Translations under genes and position numbers: made by a program
In this document: positions 51,665 through 61,704 of the stretch, in pieces
How the letters are laid out: each line of letters opens with the position of its first letter
How positions within the stretch are numbered: the first letter of the stretch is position 1
NCBI GenBank assembly: GCA_020635255.1
Contig: JACKAC010000001.1
Span: 62,001-126,000 of the forward strand
Direction: 5' to 3'
From: Ignavibacteriales bacterium
GTDB taxonomy: Bacteria; Bacteroidota; Ignavibacteria; Tepidaquicellales; Tepidaquicellaceae
Length of the DNA: 64,000 nt
Notes under the pieces: generated by a model
Databases searched by the model: none
What the model was told of the DNA's origin: nothing
Seen by the model: only the letters and a program-made list of their open reading frames with translations

Positions 51665-54279
51665 TTACTTTCTTCGCCGGATTTTTCTTCCTCTTGCTTA
51701 TCTTCCTTCTTCTCACTCGTTGATTCACCTTTTTTCTTCCCCATATAAGTTCCACCGATTCCTGCGATCAGTAATAGCACCACAAATATATTCGCTGCAA
51801 GGCTGACGGATTTACCCGTCGCATATGATTGAGGCTCGAATTTGAATTCTACTTTATGCTGTCCAGCCGGTACCACTATTGACCTGAATAGATAATCTGT
51901 CTTGTAAACCTTCGTTTCCTGTCCGTCTATATAAGCGTTCCATCCTGCCGGGTAATATATCTCACTGAATACAAGCATATTATTACCGGTAGCGTTTACA
52001 TCATATTTTATATGCTGAATTTCGAAATCAGTCATTGTTATACTTGCCCCGGAATCCGGTTTCTGTATCTGAACTCCCGGATCTTCTTCCAGTAAAGCAG
52101 TCGTCTTTGGATCGAATGTGCCATTCTTCATTGCGTTCAGAATATTAATTCCGCTCTCGATTTTATACTCATCAACAAAGAATGCTCTCGGCAGATAATT
52201 CTTATTTTCGTAAACCAACCTTGTCCCCTGGAATACAGGTACATATCCTGCTGTGTCTTCCAATGGCTTATCTGTAATTAAGTACTTCACATCAGCCACA
52301 TCTAGTAGAATTGGATTCATGTCCCCGGCAACATCGATTGCATCCTGATAATTTCGGATCTTTGCACCTTGGTATCCGTTAAATTGATGAAGTCTGTAAA
52401 ATGCTAAAAAGTTATTTGTTGTCAGTTTTCCGCCGCTGTACTCTGCGGTTCTATAACGGTATGTGTCAGGGTCGTTAGTCAAAATAAAATTCACATAGTC
52501 ACTTTTCGCAAACATCTGTTCCTTATCTTGTGCATTATCCCAGTGTAGTGTTTTTGAACTTATATTCCAAAGATCAAAGACTGCCAGCATTATAACAATA
52601 CCTCCAAAGATTCCAGGGGATAATTTCTTCTGGGTGTAGAAATACGCAGCGATTAATACACCAAGAAGTAATATTGAATGCAATCTCATATCGGCGGTAA
52701 CGTTTTTATATGCTTCGGGAGCTATCTGTTGATTAAAATATTGGTCGACCTGCTGTGGTGGATATCCTTGTTGTTTGAGTTCGCTTGCCTTAGGTCCCGT
52801 TGCGACGGATTCTTTATAGGAACCTTCAAACCCTATTAATGAAATTATGAACATTAGTCCGGCAAGCCCCATTAAAACAAAACTTAGCTTCTTGAATTTA
52901 TTTTGCATTACTTTGTCCTTAGCAGCATCCAGGATAGATTTGAATCCATATCCTGCCAAAATCAAAAACGCAAAGTCTAGGAAATAGTGAATCATAACAG
53001 GTGCACGGAAACTTCCAAAGAGCGGGAAATGATAAAAAAACAGGTCGAAAATTATCGGCCAGGTCCTGCCAAATGAAAGAAATAAAAAGAAAACCACTAT
53101 AATAGTGAGCGCTTGTGCGGAGACATTCTTTCTAAAGTTCATAAATATTCCTACAAGAGCCAAAAGGAAAACGATCACCCCGAAATATACCGGTGAATCC
53201 GTGAACGGCATCTGCCCCCAGTATGTATTTGCTCTCTGCCCGTTAACCTCCACATTTCCAAATCCATAATAGTAAGGTAATATAAATGTCATTACTTCAC
53301 CCGGGCTAAATGACCAGTTAGTCGCGTACTGGTAATCGAGAGGGGAGTCGTTCTTTGTCGCAGGGTTGTTCAACTGTTCTATGTTTGCCTGTCCCCGGAT
53401 CGAATATTTATTATACTCTTTTACCGATAAGATTATATTTGCATCCATCGCAACGGCAATAAGACCGCCCGCAATTAAAACAAGCCCGGCTTTTACCATC
53501 ACCATATACTTTTCCTTTTTGATGATCTTGTATATAAGCGTATATCCGTAATAAATTGCTATCATCATGTATGCATAAAACAGCATCTGAATATGATGAA
53601 AGTGGAGCTGCATGTACATCAATATTGCAAGTACCGGCAGGTATATTAAATATTTCCTCCAGTTTGTTAATCCGGAGTCGATCGTCTTATCTATAGTTAG
53701 TAATATCAGCGGAAAAAAAGAAAACGTCATCATTTTAGTATGGTGTCCAACTATGATTAATTGGATCGTACCAGTGGCTAGTACCCCACATAATGCACAA
53801 AATAATGCGATTGTATTATTCTTAAATTTATAACGGATGTAAAAGTATGTAGAAATAGCAAAAAGAAAATAATAAGGAACTGTTAACTTGAATAAGTTAT
53901 CACCTGCAAGGCCGTTAATTATGTTATCCCAAATAAAAGAGAAAAAATTATTCGAAGCAGGAAGGCTCATTGTTAGTGATGCTAAGGAAGGCATCCCACC
54001 GAATATATAGGGCAACCATAAAGGAAAGATTCCGTTTGCTTTTGCATCTTCCAAAAATGTCTTAAAGCTATATGGTGATAGATTATCCGGAGAGGCAAAG
54101 ATCTTTCCGCCAAATATTCCATCACCAAAGAAAATTAAGATTGCTAATACTATGATTCCTATATAAATATAATCTTGATACTTCTCAAATGGGGATTCAC
54201 CCTGGCTTTTCTTAATGTCTGTTAGTGTCTTGGAGTGCTGTTGCTTTTTATGAGTGGATTTAGCCTTTGATTTTGCCAT
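51661..54279 (-). CDS. YfhO-family large membrane protein
   Basis: An 872-residue protein starting with a basic, Ser/Lys-rich head (AKSKAKSTHKKQQHSKT) and about 13 membrane segments (about 30-570), followed by a large soluble domain (570-830: YRLHQFNGYQGAKIRNYQDA, VKYLITDKPLED, FSEIYYPAGWNAYIDGQ) and one last segment with an acidic/lysine tail. This is the YfhO/DUF6044-like layout; relatives add sugars to teichoic acid or lipid-linked glycans. It is the first gene of the minus-strand glycan operon; the 141-nt gap upstream separates it from the divergent flippase. Confidence 0.85.
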   Translation of the reverse strand: MAKSKAKSTHKKQQHSKTLTDIKKSQGESPFEKYQDYIYIGIIVLAILIFFGDGIFGGKIFASPDNLSPYSFKTFLEDAKANGIFPLWLPYIFGGMPSLASLTMSLPASNNFFSFIWDNIINGLAGDNLFKLTVPYYFLFAISTYFYIRYKFKNNTIALFCALCGVLATGTIQLIIVGHHTKMMTFSFFPLILLTIDKTIDSGLTNWRKYLIYLPVLAILMYMQLHFHHIQMLFYAYMMIAIYYGYTLIYKIIKKEKYMVMVKAGLVLIAGGLIAVAMDANIILSVKEYNKYSIRGQANIEQLNNPATKNDSPLDYQYATNWSFSPGEVMTFILPYYYGFGNVEVNGQRANTYWGQMPFTDSPVYFGVIVFLLALVGIFMNFRKNVSAQALTIIVVFFLFLSFGRTWPIIFDLFFYHFPLFGSFRAPVMIHYFLDFAFLILAGYGFKSILDAAKDKVMQNKFKKLSFVLMGLAGLMFIISLIGFEGSYKESVATGPKASELKQQGYPPQQVDQYFNQQIAPEAYKNVTADMRLHSILLLGVLIAAYFYTQKKLSPGIFGGIVIMLAVFDLWNISSKTLHWDNAQDKEQMFAKSDYVNFILTNDPDTYRYRTAEYSGGKLTTNNFLAFYRLHQFNGYQGAKIRNYQDAIDVAGDMNPILLDVADVKYLITDKPLEDTAGYVPVFQGTRLVYENKNYLPRAFFVDEYKIESGINILNAMKNGTFDPKTTALLEEDPGVQIQKPDSGASITMTDFEIQHIKYDVNATGNNMLVFSEIYYPAGWNAYIDGQETKVYKTDYLFRSIVVPAGQHKVEFKFEPQSYATGKSVSLAANIFVVLLLIAGIGGTYMGKKKGESTSEKKEDKQEEEKSGEESK

Positions 54280-54420
54280 TAAATAAGGAGATTATGTTCA
54301 TAAACTATTCAAAATACGATTTTTCAGCACTCTAATAAATACTAAATTAAATTTTTTAAATTGATACTACATAAGGAAGTAAGTAAATTGAAAATTAATA
54401 GTTAAAGCAAATTTTTCGCT

Positions 54421-55905
54421 TTGGGGCGAATTCAGGCGCAAGCTTTAAAAAATACTGTTTTTTCCTACATTGGACTGGTCTTAGGCTACCTTAATGTGGT
54501 AATATTATTTCCAGCCTATTTTAGTGTAGAAGAGTTCGGCCTTATACAATTACTTGCGGGAATGGCGATCGTTTATTCCCAGCTTTCTGCTCTAGGACTG
54601 ACAAATGCTATAGTTCGTTTCTTCCCCTTTTTCAAGACTGACGACAAAAAGCATGGCGGGTTTCTCTTTCTGGTTATGCTCATTGCAATAGCCGGGTTTG
54701 TGATTGTTACCCTTATTTATGTAGTTCTCAAGCCCTTTATCTCAGCCCAGTTCATAGAAAATTCAGCACTGTATGTAGATTACTACTATTTTCTAGTCCC
54801 GATTTCATTTTTCCAGCTTCTATTTACCGTGTTTGAAGGCGTAACTCGCGCCGTTCACCAGACGGTCTTCGCCGTTTTTTTAAGGGATGTACTCTTTCGT
54901 GTCTTGACCACTGTTGGAATTTTCCTTGTCTTTTTCAAAGTTATCGATTTCTATCAGTTCCTCGTGTTTTATGTTTTGATAAACGGTCTCGTCGTGATCC
55001 TCTTATTGGGCCAGGTTGTCTTCACCCGTGAATATAAGCTCATTGTCGGTTCTAAACTCCTAAACAAACTCAGAGCAAAAGAGGTTATCCGCTACGGTCT
55101 GTTTACTTTGCTCGGAGGTTCATCATACTTCCTCGCGCAAAACATTGACAAGATTATGATCGGCTCTATGGTCGGTCTGAGGATGGTGGGTATTTACTCG
55201 CTATTCATTTATATTGCTACTGTAATATTCTTCCCTGCACGATCCCTTTACCGTATTACAATGCCGACTATTACCGAAGCATGGAAGGAGAACGACGTTC
55301 AGCTTATATCAGCTCTTTACAAAAGAACGTCTCTGCTCTTACTCATTATTGGTAGCATTGTCTACGTCGGTATTGCGATAAACAAGGAAAATATACTTTA
55401 CTTCATTAAACCTGAATACCGGGAAGGTTTTGTTTTCTATTACTTCCTCGGTTTGTCTTTTCTGATTGACATGACAGGTGGCATAAACTCAGACATTATT
55501 TCTACATCAGTTAAATACCGTTACGACACTTTGTTCAATATAATTTATGCCGGCTTATGTATCCTTCTTAATTTCATTTTCATTACACTATACGGTGCTA
55601 TAGGAGCCGCCATTGCCACAATGCTATCTGTATTGATTTTCAACCTGCTCAAATGGGGCTTTCTCTTCAAAGAATACAAGATGCAGCCCTTCGATTCTAA
55701 AAACGTTATCGTTGTGGTATTAGCCGGAATTACTTTATTAATAGGGCTTTTCCTGCCCGCACTTGGAAATGTCTATCTGGATATAGTATATAGAAGCGGG
55801 ATTTGTACCGCTTTCTATCTTGGCTTATTGCTTTTGCTTAAAGTCTCTTCCGACATAAATGAGAAATTTGATAAGTACGCCCGTAAATTAAAGCTGATAA
55901 GATGA
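54421..55905 (+). CDS. Polysaccharide flippase (Wzx/MVF type)
   Basis: A 494-residue protein with about 14 membrane segments and a TTG start (next Met is too far inside). GRIQAQALKNTVFSYIGLVL opens the first segment, and the C-terminal KYARKLKLIR is a basic tail. It moves lipid-linked sugar units across the inner membrane. It is a second flippase beside the fused one at 44370, so two surface glycans may be made here. It overlaps the next gene by 4 nt. Confidence 0.88.
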   Translation: MGRIQAQALKNTVFSYIGLVLGYLNVVILFPAYFSVEEFGLIQLLAGMAIVYSQLSALGLTNAIVRFFPFFKTDDKKHGGFLFLVMLIAIAGFVIVTLIYVVLKPFISAQFIENSALYVDYYYFLVPISFFQLLFTVFEGVTRAVHQTVFAVFLRDVLFRVLTTVGIFLVFFKVIDFYQFLVFYVLINGLVVILLLGQVVFTREYKLIVGSKLLNKLRAKEVIRYGLFTLLGGSSYFLAQNIDKIMIGSMVGLRMVGIYSLFIYIATVIFFPARSLYRITMPTITEAWKENDVQLISALYKRTSLLLLIIGSIVYVGIAINKENILYFIKPEYREGFVFYYFLGLSFLIDMTGGINSDIISTSVKYRYDTLFNIIYAGLCILLNFIFITLYGAIGAAIATMLSVLIFNLLKWGFLFKEYKMQPFDSKNVIVVVLAGITLLIGLFLPALGNVYLDIVYRSGICTAFYLGLLLLLKVSSDINEKFDKYARKLKLIR

Positions 55906-57002
55906 AGATTGTTTATGATCATCAGACTTTTGCTATGCAGAGATATGGAGGTATCTCCCGCTATTTCTATGAAACAATTAAAGATCTGCTTGGAAGTGAC
56001 TCCCTGGATATCTCGGCTTTTATGGGTTACTTTATAAATGAATACGGGCTTGAGGATTTTAAGGATGCTTTTACGCATTTCTGGGGAAAGAAATATAAAC
56101 CCCGGTTTAAGACCAAGCTCCTTTTTCTGAAACTAAACGAATATCTCCTCCCGCGTTTCATTAATAAATATGATTTTGATCTTTATCACCAGACCTATTA
56201 CAATTATCTCTGCCCATCATTTAAAGGTAAAAGGGTAATGACTGTCCTTGATATGACGCATGAATTTTTTCCCGATTCATTTTCTCCTTTGGATAAAACT
56301 TCCGAATGGAAAAAACAGTCTATTCCCAAAGCCGATGGACTTGTATGTATCTCGGAGTCAACACGCCGCGATTTGATTAGGGTATTTAATGTGCCTGAAG
56401 AAAAAACCAGGGTGATCCATCTGGGAAACTCCATCGATCCTAATGTCAAGGGTGAACGGATTATAAAAGATGATTACATCCTTTTCGTCGGTGATAGGAA
56501 AGGTTACAAAAATTTTACGTTGCTTGCTAATGCTTTTGTTGCTTTACCTGATATTAATAACTCGTTCAAACTCGTTTGCTATGGAGGAGGTCCACCTTCG
56601 GCAAAAGAGCAGGAGTTTGTTAAGACAAATGCCCTTGAGGGTAAAATTATTTTTGATGGGGGTGATGATAAACGCTTAGCAAATTTTTATAAATATGCAT
56701 CTGTCTTTGTTTATCCATCTAAATATGAAGGTTTTGGCATCCCCCCTCTTGAAGCAATGACTATCGGCTGCCCGGTGATTGCCTCAAATATAAGCTCGAT
56801 TCCCGAAGTAGTAGGGGATGCCGGTTTATATATTGACCCGGATAGCCTTGAAGATATGAAGGAAAAGCTATTACTTATGCTTAATGGCGAAAAGACCCGG
56901 TTAGATTTTATTAATAGGGGACTTGAACAGCAAAAGAAATTTAGTTGGAAAAGGTGTGCTGAAGAACATATAAAATTTTATAATGAATTGCTAGAAAGAT
57001 GA
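55902..57002 (+). CDS. GT4-family glycosyltransferase
   Basis: A 366-residue GT-B enzyme. KIVYDHQTFAMQRYGGISRY is the N-terminal acceptor loop of mannosyl-type GT4 proteins, and VYPSKYEGFGIPPLEAMTIG carries the EX7E site. The middle VISSEST-like part reads LVCISESTRRDLIRVF. Overlaps the flippase before and the GT2 after it by 4 nt each; all three form one operon. Confidence 0.9.
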   Translation: MKIVYDHQTFAMQRYGGISRYFYETIKDLLGSDSLDISAFMGYFINEYGLEDFKDAFTHFWGKKYKPRFKTKLLFLKLNEYLLPRFINKYDFDLYHQTYYNYLCPSFKGKRVMTVLDMTHEFFPDSFSPLDKTSEWKKQSIPKADGLVCISESTRRDLIRVFNVPEEKTRVIHLGNSIDPNVKGERIIKDDYILFVGDRKGYKNFTLLANAFVALPDINNSFKLVCYGGGPPSAKEQEFVKTNALEGKIIFDGGDDKRLANFYKYASVFVYPSKYEGFGIPPLEAMTIGCPVIASNISSIPEVVGDAGLYIDPDSLEDMKEKLLLMLNGEKTRLDFINRGLEQQKKFSWKRCAEEHIKFYNELLER

Positions 57003-57751
57003 AACAACCTGTCATCAGCATAATAACCGTTGTCTATAATGGTAAGAAAGTTTTACCAATGACTATAAAGAGTATTGCCACGCAAACGTATGACAATATA
57101 GAATATATAATTATAGATGGTGCGTCCACTGATTCTACACTGGATGTTATTGAGAAAAACAAAAATATTGTTTCGAAGTTTGTTAGTGAACCGGATAGAG
57201 GCATCTATGATGCGATGAATAAGGGACTCAAAATTGCCACAGGTGATTATGTATGGTTTCTTAATGCTGGAGATGAAATATACTCTTCGGATACTATTTC
57301 TAAAGTATTTGAGCTGGAGGAAGCTGATGCTTATTACGGGGATGTCGGTTATATAGATGAAAACGAAGAAGACCTTGGAACACGTACTTTAAAAACTCCT
57401 CCTGAATCTTTTAGCTGGAAAGATATGATTTGGGGAATGGTCGTTAGCCATCAGTCCTTTATTGTAAAAAGAAAATATGCGGTAAACTACGATCTAAGAT
57501 ATAAATATACCGCCGATGTTGATTGGATGATAAAAACTTTGAAGAATTGTAAAACAATCGGAAATACTAAGTTGATATTATCTAAATTTCTCGTCGGTGG
57601 ATTCTCCAAGAAAAATATAATCAGCTCAAATCGAGAGCGATTTTCTATCCTTAGAAAACACTTCGACCTTTACGAAGTCCTAAAAAGCCACGCCCTTCTT
57701 TCGAAAGATTTTATTAAGTACTATCTATCCAATAAAAAGAAATATTATTAG
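56999..57751 (+). CDS. GT2-family glycosyltransferase
   Basis: A 250-residue GT-A enzyme: ISIITVVYNGKKVLPMTIKS, IIIDGASTDSTLDV, SEPDRGIYDAMNKG and WFLNAGDEIYSS are marks of the WcaA/colanic-acid type of GT2. The C-terminus is short and basic. It is the last gene of the three-gene operon and meets the convergent T9SS gene across a hairpin. Confidence 0.9.
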   Translation: MKQPVISIITVVYNGKKVLPMTIKSIATQTYDNIEYIIIDGASTDSTLDVIEKNKNIVSKFVSEPDRGIYDAMNKGLKIATGDYVWFLNAGDEIYSSDTISKVFELEEADAYYGDVGYIDENEEDLGTRTLKTPPESFSWKDMIWGMVVSHQSFIVKRKYAVNYDLRYKYTADVDWMIKTLKNCKTIGNTKLILSKFLVGGFSKKNIISSNRERFSILRKHFDLYEVLKSHALLSKDFIKYYLSNKKKYY

Positions 57752-57772
57752 CGGGACAGTTAGCTGCCCCGC
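57751..57772. terminator. Bidirectional hairpin between convergent genes
   Basis: GCGGG-A-CAG and CTG-C-CCCGC form a 9-position stem with one mismatch over a TTAG loop, directly at the GT2 stop codon. Both sides are A/T-rich, so it probably ends transcription from both directions. Confidence 0.6.
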
Positions 57773-57784
57773 CAAATTATTGTC

Positions 57785-59320
57785 TTATTTAACCAGTACC
57801 ATCTGTTTGGTTTCAACAAAATTTCCAGCTGTCAATCTGTAAAAATAAACGCCGCTGGATAGATTTGCTCCGTTAAAGCTGAACTCGTAACTCCCTGCAT
57901 TCATCTGGGTATTTATTACTTCCTGTACATCCGAACCCCTCATATCATAGATTGTCAACCTAACATCAGTATTTTGTGACAGATCGAATTTTATCTTCGT
58001 TGATGGATTGAAAGGATTCGGATAGTTATTATATAGCTTATATTTATCGGGTATTGAGTTTCCTGCCTGGATATTTCCTGTTACTAGTACTGCAATCGTA
58101 TCTGAATACGCGGAATTAGAAGCCCCATTAAATGCATATACCCTATAATAATACAAATTTGTAGGTGATATCCCTGAGTTATCTGTAAAGTTCTCCGCGT
58201 TGGCTCCCGTTGTACCGACAACCTGGAAATTATCAGGAGTGCTTAGACTCCTTTCGATCTTAAATCCTTGCTCATTACTAGAATTATCAAACCATGTTAA
58301 GTAAATAGAACTGGTTGACAATGGAAATCCCAGTAGATTGGATGGCGCCGCAGGGGCCAGGCTGCCTCCCGTTGATGTATATAAAATTTTCCCATCTCTT
58401 CCTACTACCCATCCCTTATTTGTTGTAACAAAATCTGTTGAGAAAAACCACGTCGTTGTTCCTGGCGGAGTTACGCATGCCCAATTAAGGCCGCCGTTAT
58501 CTGTCCTGAATATGTCTCCGGCATCTCCTGACATCATCCATACATCGTCTGTTATGTAGTCAATGCATCGCGCGCTATGTAGAGTTCCATAATTTTTCGG
58601 TGACCATGTTGTACCGCCATCTGATGTCTGGTAAAAATTAATTGTGCCGGGAACTCCTACCGTTACGATTCCAGTGTTTGCATTTAAAAATTTAATGTAG
58701 AGTAGCTCATCTATGCTTGGAAAGGATCCCTGGGAAAACCAGTTGATCCCGCCGTTGGTTGTTTTTCTTACCTTTCCAGTAAATCCGGCAAGCCAGCCTG
58801 TACTCTGGTTTAGGAAACATATTGACCACAAGTTTGCTGTTGTTCCACTTATCTGTGGATTCCAGTTTATCCCACCATTAGTAGTTTTCCGTACTTCTCC
58901 CTGGTAACCTACATAATAGCCCGTGTTTGCGTTGTTAAAGAAAACGGATTTGATTGTCTGGGTTATTCCACTTGGAAGTGAAAACCAGTTAATTCCTCCG
59001 TTAGTTGTCTTCCTTAATGTTCCACTGGATCCGCATGCGTATCCAGTATCATTGGTCAGGTTCGGGAACTGTATACAAAATAATGTGTCACTTGTTCCGG
59101 TGACCTGCATAAACCAAGTGCTTCCGCCATTGGTTGTCTTGATTATGATTCCTCCCTCACCGCTACAGAATCCGGTTGTTTCATTTATAAACTGGACACA
59201 CCAAAGGTCATTTGTTGTACCGCTGTTCTGTGTGACCCAGCCATTTTGTGCATTGGAAATTAAGCTTGTCGATGAAAATATAAGGATTAATAGATAGATT
59301 CTCATTTTAATTGCCTCCAT
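57785..59320 (-). CDS. T9SS-secreted YCF48/BNR-repeat protein with FN3 domain
   Basis: A 511-residue protein. An N-terminal signal peptide (LLILIFSSTSLISNAQ) is followed by about six YCF48-type repeats (TTNGGSTW, TTNGGINW, TSDGGTTW; one per ~45 residues), which fold into a beta-propeller. An FN3 domain is seen at about 325-410 (PSNLLGFPLSTSSIYLTWFD, YYYRVYAFN), then a T9SS sorting domain (about 420-511): LYNNYPNPFNPSTKIKFDL, IYDMRGSDVQEV, NLSSGVYFYRL, MVLVK. Secreted and attached to the surface. It is a paralogue of the genes at 59419 and 61705. Confidence 0.9.
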   Translation of the reverse strand: MEAIKMRIYLLILIFSSTSLISNAQNGWVTQNSGTTNDLWCVQFINETTGFCSGEGGIIIKTTNGGSTWFMQVTGTSDTLFCIQFPNLTNDTGYACGSSGTLRKTTNGGINWFSLPSGITQTIKSVFFNNANTGYYVGYQGEVRKTTNGGINWNPQISGTTANLWSICFLNQSTGWLAGFTGKVRKTTNGGINWFSQGSFPSIDELLYIKFLNANTGIVTVGVPGTINFYQTSDGGTTWSPKNYGTLHSARCIDYITDDVWMMSGDAGDIFRTDNGGLNWACVTPPGTTTWFFSTDFVTTNKGWVVGRDGKILYTSTGGSLAPAAPSNLLGFPLSTSSIYLTWFDNSSNEQGFKIERSLSTPDNFQVVGTTGANAENFTDNSGISPTNLYYYRVYAFNGASNSAYSDTIAVLVTGNIQAGNSIPDKYKLYNNYPNPFNPSTKIKFDLSQNTDVRLTIYDMRGSDVQEVINTQMNAGSYEFSFNGANLSSGVYFYRLTAGNFVETKQMVLVK

Positions 59321-59418
59321 AGATTATAAATTGAGTTTTTAGGTGGGAGCTCCGATGGCTTAAAATAATTAAGTTGAATATTTCTCTCTCTTAACCTAAA
59401 TTATGTTAAAATAATCAA

Positions 59419-60708
59419 ATGAGCAAGGACTTTTTTGTTAAATATTTGTTAAAAAGTAAGATTAGCCTGCCTATTGCTATTTTGCTACTCTTGCTCACTA
59501 ATACAGCCTTCTCACAATACGGATGGCATCAGCTCAATTCCGGCGCTACAAACAACCTTCATGGTGTTAAGTTTTACTCGGCAAATTTTGGTATGGTAGT
59601 CGGAGAAAATGGTAAGATTCTTAGAACAACGAACGGAGGTCTGAATTGGTTTTCGGGGACGGTTGTATCGTCATTAGCGATGTACAAACTTGCTTATGTA
59701 GACTCATTGCGATGGACTATTGTTGGGCAGAATGGATTGATTCTCTATTCTTCTAATGCCGGTTCTTCTTGGAATGTTAATGGCACCGCCGGTGTAAGTG
59801 TTAATCTTGCTGATATTCAATTTGTTAAAACAGAGGGAGTCACTTCTGATACTGGCTATATTGCCGGTGTCAATGGTACCTTGTTACGGACAACAAATGG
59901 AGGAGTGACCTGGTCACAGGTTCCTGTTATCACATCAAACAACCTTTATTTTGTACACTTCGTGGGTCAAAATACCGGATTCGTTGGCGGATACAATGTT
60001 GCTATAAAAACAACGAATGCCGGTGTGAATTGGACTACGGTAACACCTGCTCCAAATATGGAACTAAGCCGGGCGGATTTTAAAGACTCGGATAATGGTA
60101 TCATAGTTGGAGGCACGGATATCTCTAATGATGGGGTAATATACAGAACTTCAAACGGAGGTGCTAATTGGTCAGAATACCTTACTCCTTTTGAAGCGCT
60201 GAAATCGGTCATATATTTGACCAACGGGAATATTTCGATTGTTGGTAATAATGGAATAATCCTGATGTCATATACTAATGGGAATAACTGGGAGATTCAA
60301 ACAAGTCCTGTTACGACCTTTCTGAGAGATTCTTACTTCGTAGATACTTCGACAGCCTATGCCGTGGGAAACTCAGGTACTATTATCAAAACAACTTCTG
60401 CCGGTGTGATTATAAATGTTCATCAGATTTCCTCGGAGATTCCTTCTTCGTTCAGACTATATCAGAACTATCCTAACCCATTTAATCCCAGTACGAATTT
60501 TTGGTTTGATATACCCGTCAGTGGCTTGGTTTCTCTGAAGATCTATGACTCTCTGGGACGGGAAGTCAAAACCGTCTTAAATAAGGTCTTACAGGCTGGA
60601 AGATATGAATATACATATCAGGGTGAGAATATTCCTAGTGGACTATACTTCTATACATTGACAGCTAATGACTTCTCACAGACAATGAAAATGATACTCG
60701 TGAAATAA
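59419..60708 (+). CDS. T9SS-secreted YCF48/BNR-repeat protein
   Basis: A 429-residue protein with a signal peptide ending at TAFSQ/Y. Its repeats are similar to those of the paralogue (TTNGGLNW, TTNGGVTW, TSNGGANW; about six), then the sorting domain LYQNYPNPFNPSTNFWFDI, IYDSLGREVKTV, NIPSGLYFYTL and MKMILVK. It has no FN3 domain, unlike the two minus-strand copies. Divergent from 57785-59320, with a 98-nt gap likely holding both promoters. Confidence 0.9.
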   Translation: MSKDFFVKYLLKSKISLPIAILLLLLTNTAFSQYGWHQLNSGATNNLHGVKFYSANFGMVVGENGKILRTTNGGLNWFSGTVVSSLAMYKLAYVDSLRWTIVGQNGLILYSSNAGSSWNVNGTAGVSVNLADIQFVKTEGVTSDTGYIAGVNGTLLRTTNGGVTWSQVPVITSNNLYFVHFVGQNTGFVGGYNVAIKTTNAGVNWTTVTPAPNMELSRADFKDSDNGIIVGGTDISNDGVIYRTSNGGANWSEYLTPFEALKSVIYLTNGNISIVGNNGIILMSYTNGNNWEIQTSPVTTFLRDSYFVDTSTAYAVGNSGTIIKTTSAGVIINVHQISSEIPSSFRLYQNYPNPFNPSTNFWFDIPVSGLVSLKIYDSLGREVKTVLNKVLQAGRYEYTYQGENIPSGLYFYTLTANDFSQTMKMILVK

Positions 60709-60710
60709 CC

Positions 60711-61694
60711 TTACAGCCCCTTTATCTTCTCCATATCATCATCACTCACATTAAACAGATCTACCTTTGGCAATCTCATCAGTAGTTCTCGCCAGTTAGC
60801 ATCCTTTGAAAATACTTCTTTGAATATTGGGAGTGACTCATCCACCTTTCCTATCCCTGCAAGAGTTACCGCGTGCCAGAACTTCATCTCCAGGTTGTCC
60901 GGGAACATCTCTTCTGCCGTCGAATACTCTTTCAATGCCAGTTCTATATCTCCCTTCTCTATTGCCAGGTCGCCGTTGTTCATATGCTCATATGCCCTGT
61001 GAACTTTCAATAGCCTTCTCAATTCCTTCACCGGCTCATCACTGTCTTCCACCCTTAGGTCTATTAACTTATCTTCCCACTTATTCCCTGTTGATTCGCC
61101 CCTTACTATTAGGAGACTTGCCGACTGTTTTCCTCGTATGTCGCCGCCCTCGTTCTGTGCCGCTTCCAGGGTAGCTATTAATCTCTCCGCTAGCGGTCCG
61201 GTCGAATTCTCGAATGCATCTGCCATCGCTCCCCACACAGTGTTATTCAGCATCATGTTTGCCTGCACTGAGTAATTCTCTCCAACCTTATTGCCGGCTT
61301 CGGGTATACACTTCTTACCTGTATATGACGCCGCATTCCCCTTTGAATCAAGTACAGCTAATTGCCTCTCATCTCTGCCTTCATCAGTTGAGATCAGTTC
61401 ATCAACTACTTCCTGAGGTGTCTTGCCTTGTTTGAGAAGCTCCAGTCCCCGTAATCCAAATGATACATTTACAAATGACTGCGTCGCAATTACACCAACC
61501 CCTGCCTCACCCCACGCCACGATAGAGCCAACCGAAAACCAATGCGACTGTACGGCTACTCCCATTTCTCCGGTAACCGGGTCCCGCGCAACTATCGAGT
61601 ATGTATGTGCAAACGGCTTACTATAAAACTGTGCCTGAGAATTTGATATCATTAAAAAGAAAATAAATAATATGAATAATGTATGTTTATTCAT
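60711..61694 (-). CDS. DUF1028-family secreted protein
   Basis: A 327-residue protein with a signal peptide (LFILFIFFLMISNSQAQ). AHTYSIVARDPVTGEMGVAV and QSHWFSVGSIVAWGEAGVGV are DUF1028 marks; the family has an Ntn-hydrolase-like fold with unknown activity. The C-terminal 100 residues form a TPR-like pair (NNGDLAIEKGDIELALKEYS, TAEEMFPDNLEMKFWHAVTL), an extension found in some members. It lies 10 nt downstream of the T9SS paralogue at 61705 on the same strand and is likely in its operon. Confidence 0.88.
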   Translation of the reverse strand: MNKHTLFILFIFFLMISNSQAQFYSKPFAHTYSIVARDPVTGEMGVAVQSHWFSVGSIVAWGEAGVGVIATQSFVNVSFGLRGLELLKQGKTPQEVVDELISTDEGRDERQLAVLDSKGNAASYTGKKCIPEAGNKVGENYSVQANMMLNNTVWGAMADAFENSTGPLAERLIATLEAAQNEGGDIRGKQSASLLIVRGESTGNKWEDKLIDLRVEDSDEPVKELRRLLKVHRAYEHMNNGDLAIEKGDIELALKEYSTAEEMFPDNLEMKFWHAVTLAGIGKVDESLPIFKEVFSKDANWRELLMRLPKVDLFNVSDDDMEKIKGL

Positions 61695-61704
61695 ACTCCG
61701 TAAC

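Noticed and set aside
60827..61174. Plus-strand 115-codon frame inside the DUF1028 gene
   Set aside because: It is rich in Ser, Leu and Pro with no recognisable domain; the minus strand holds a complete, secreted DUF1028 protein.
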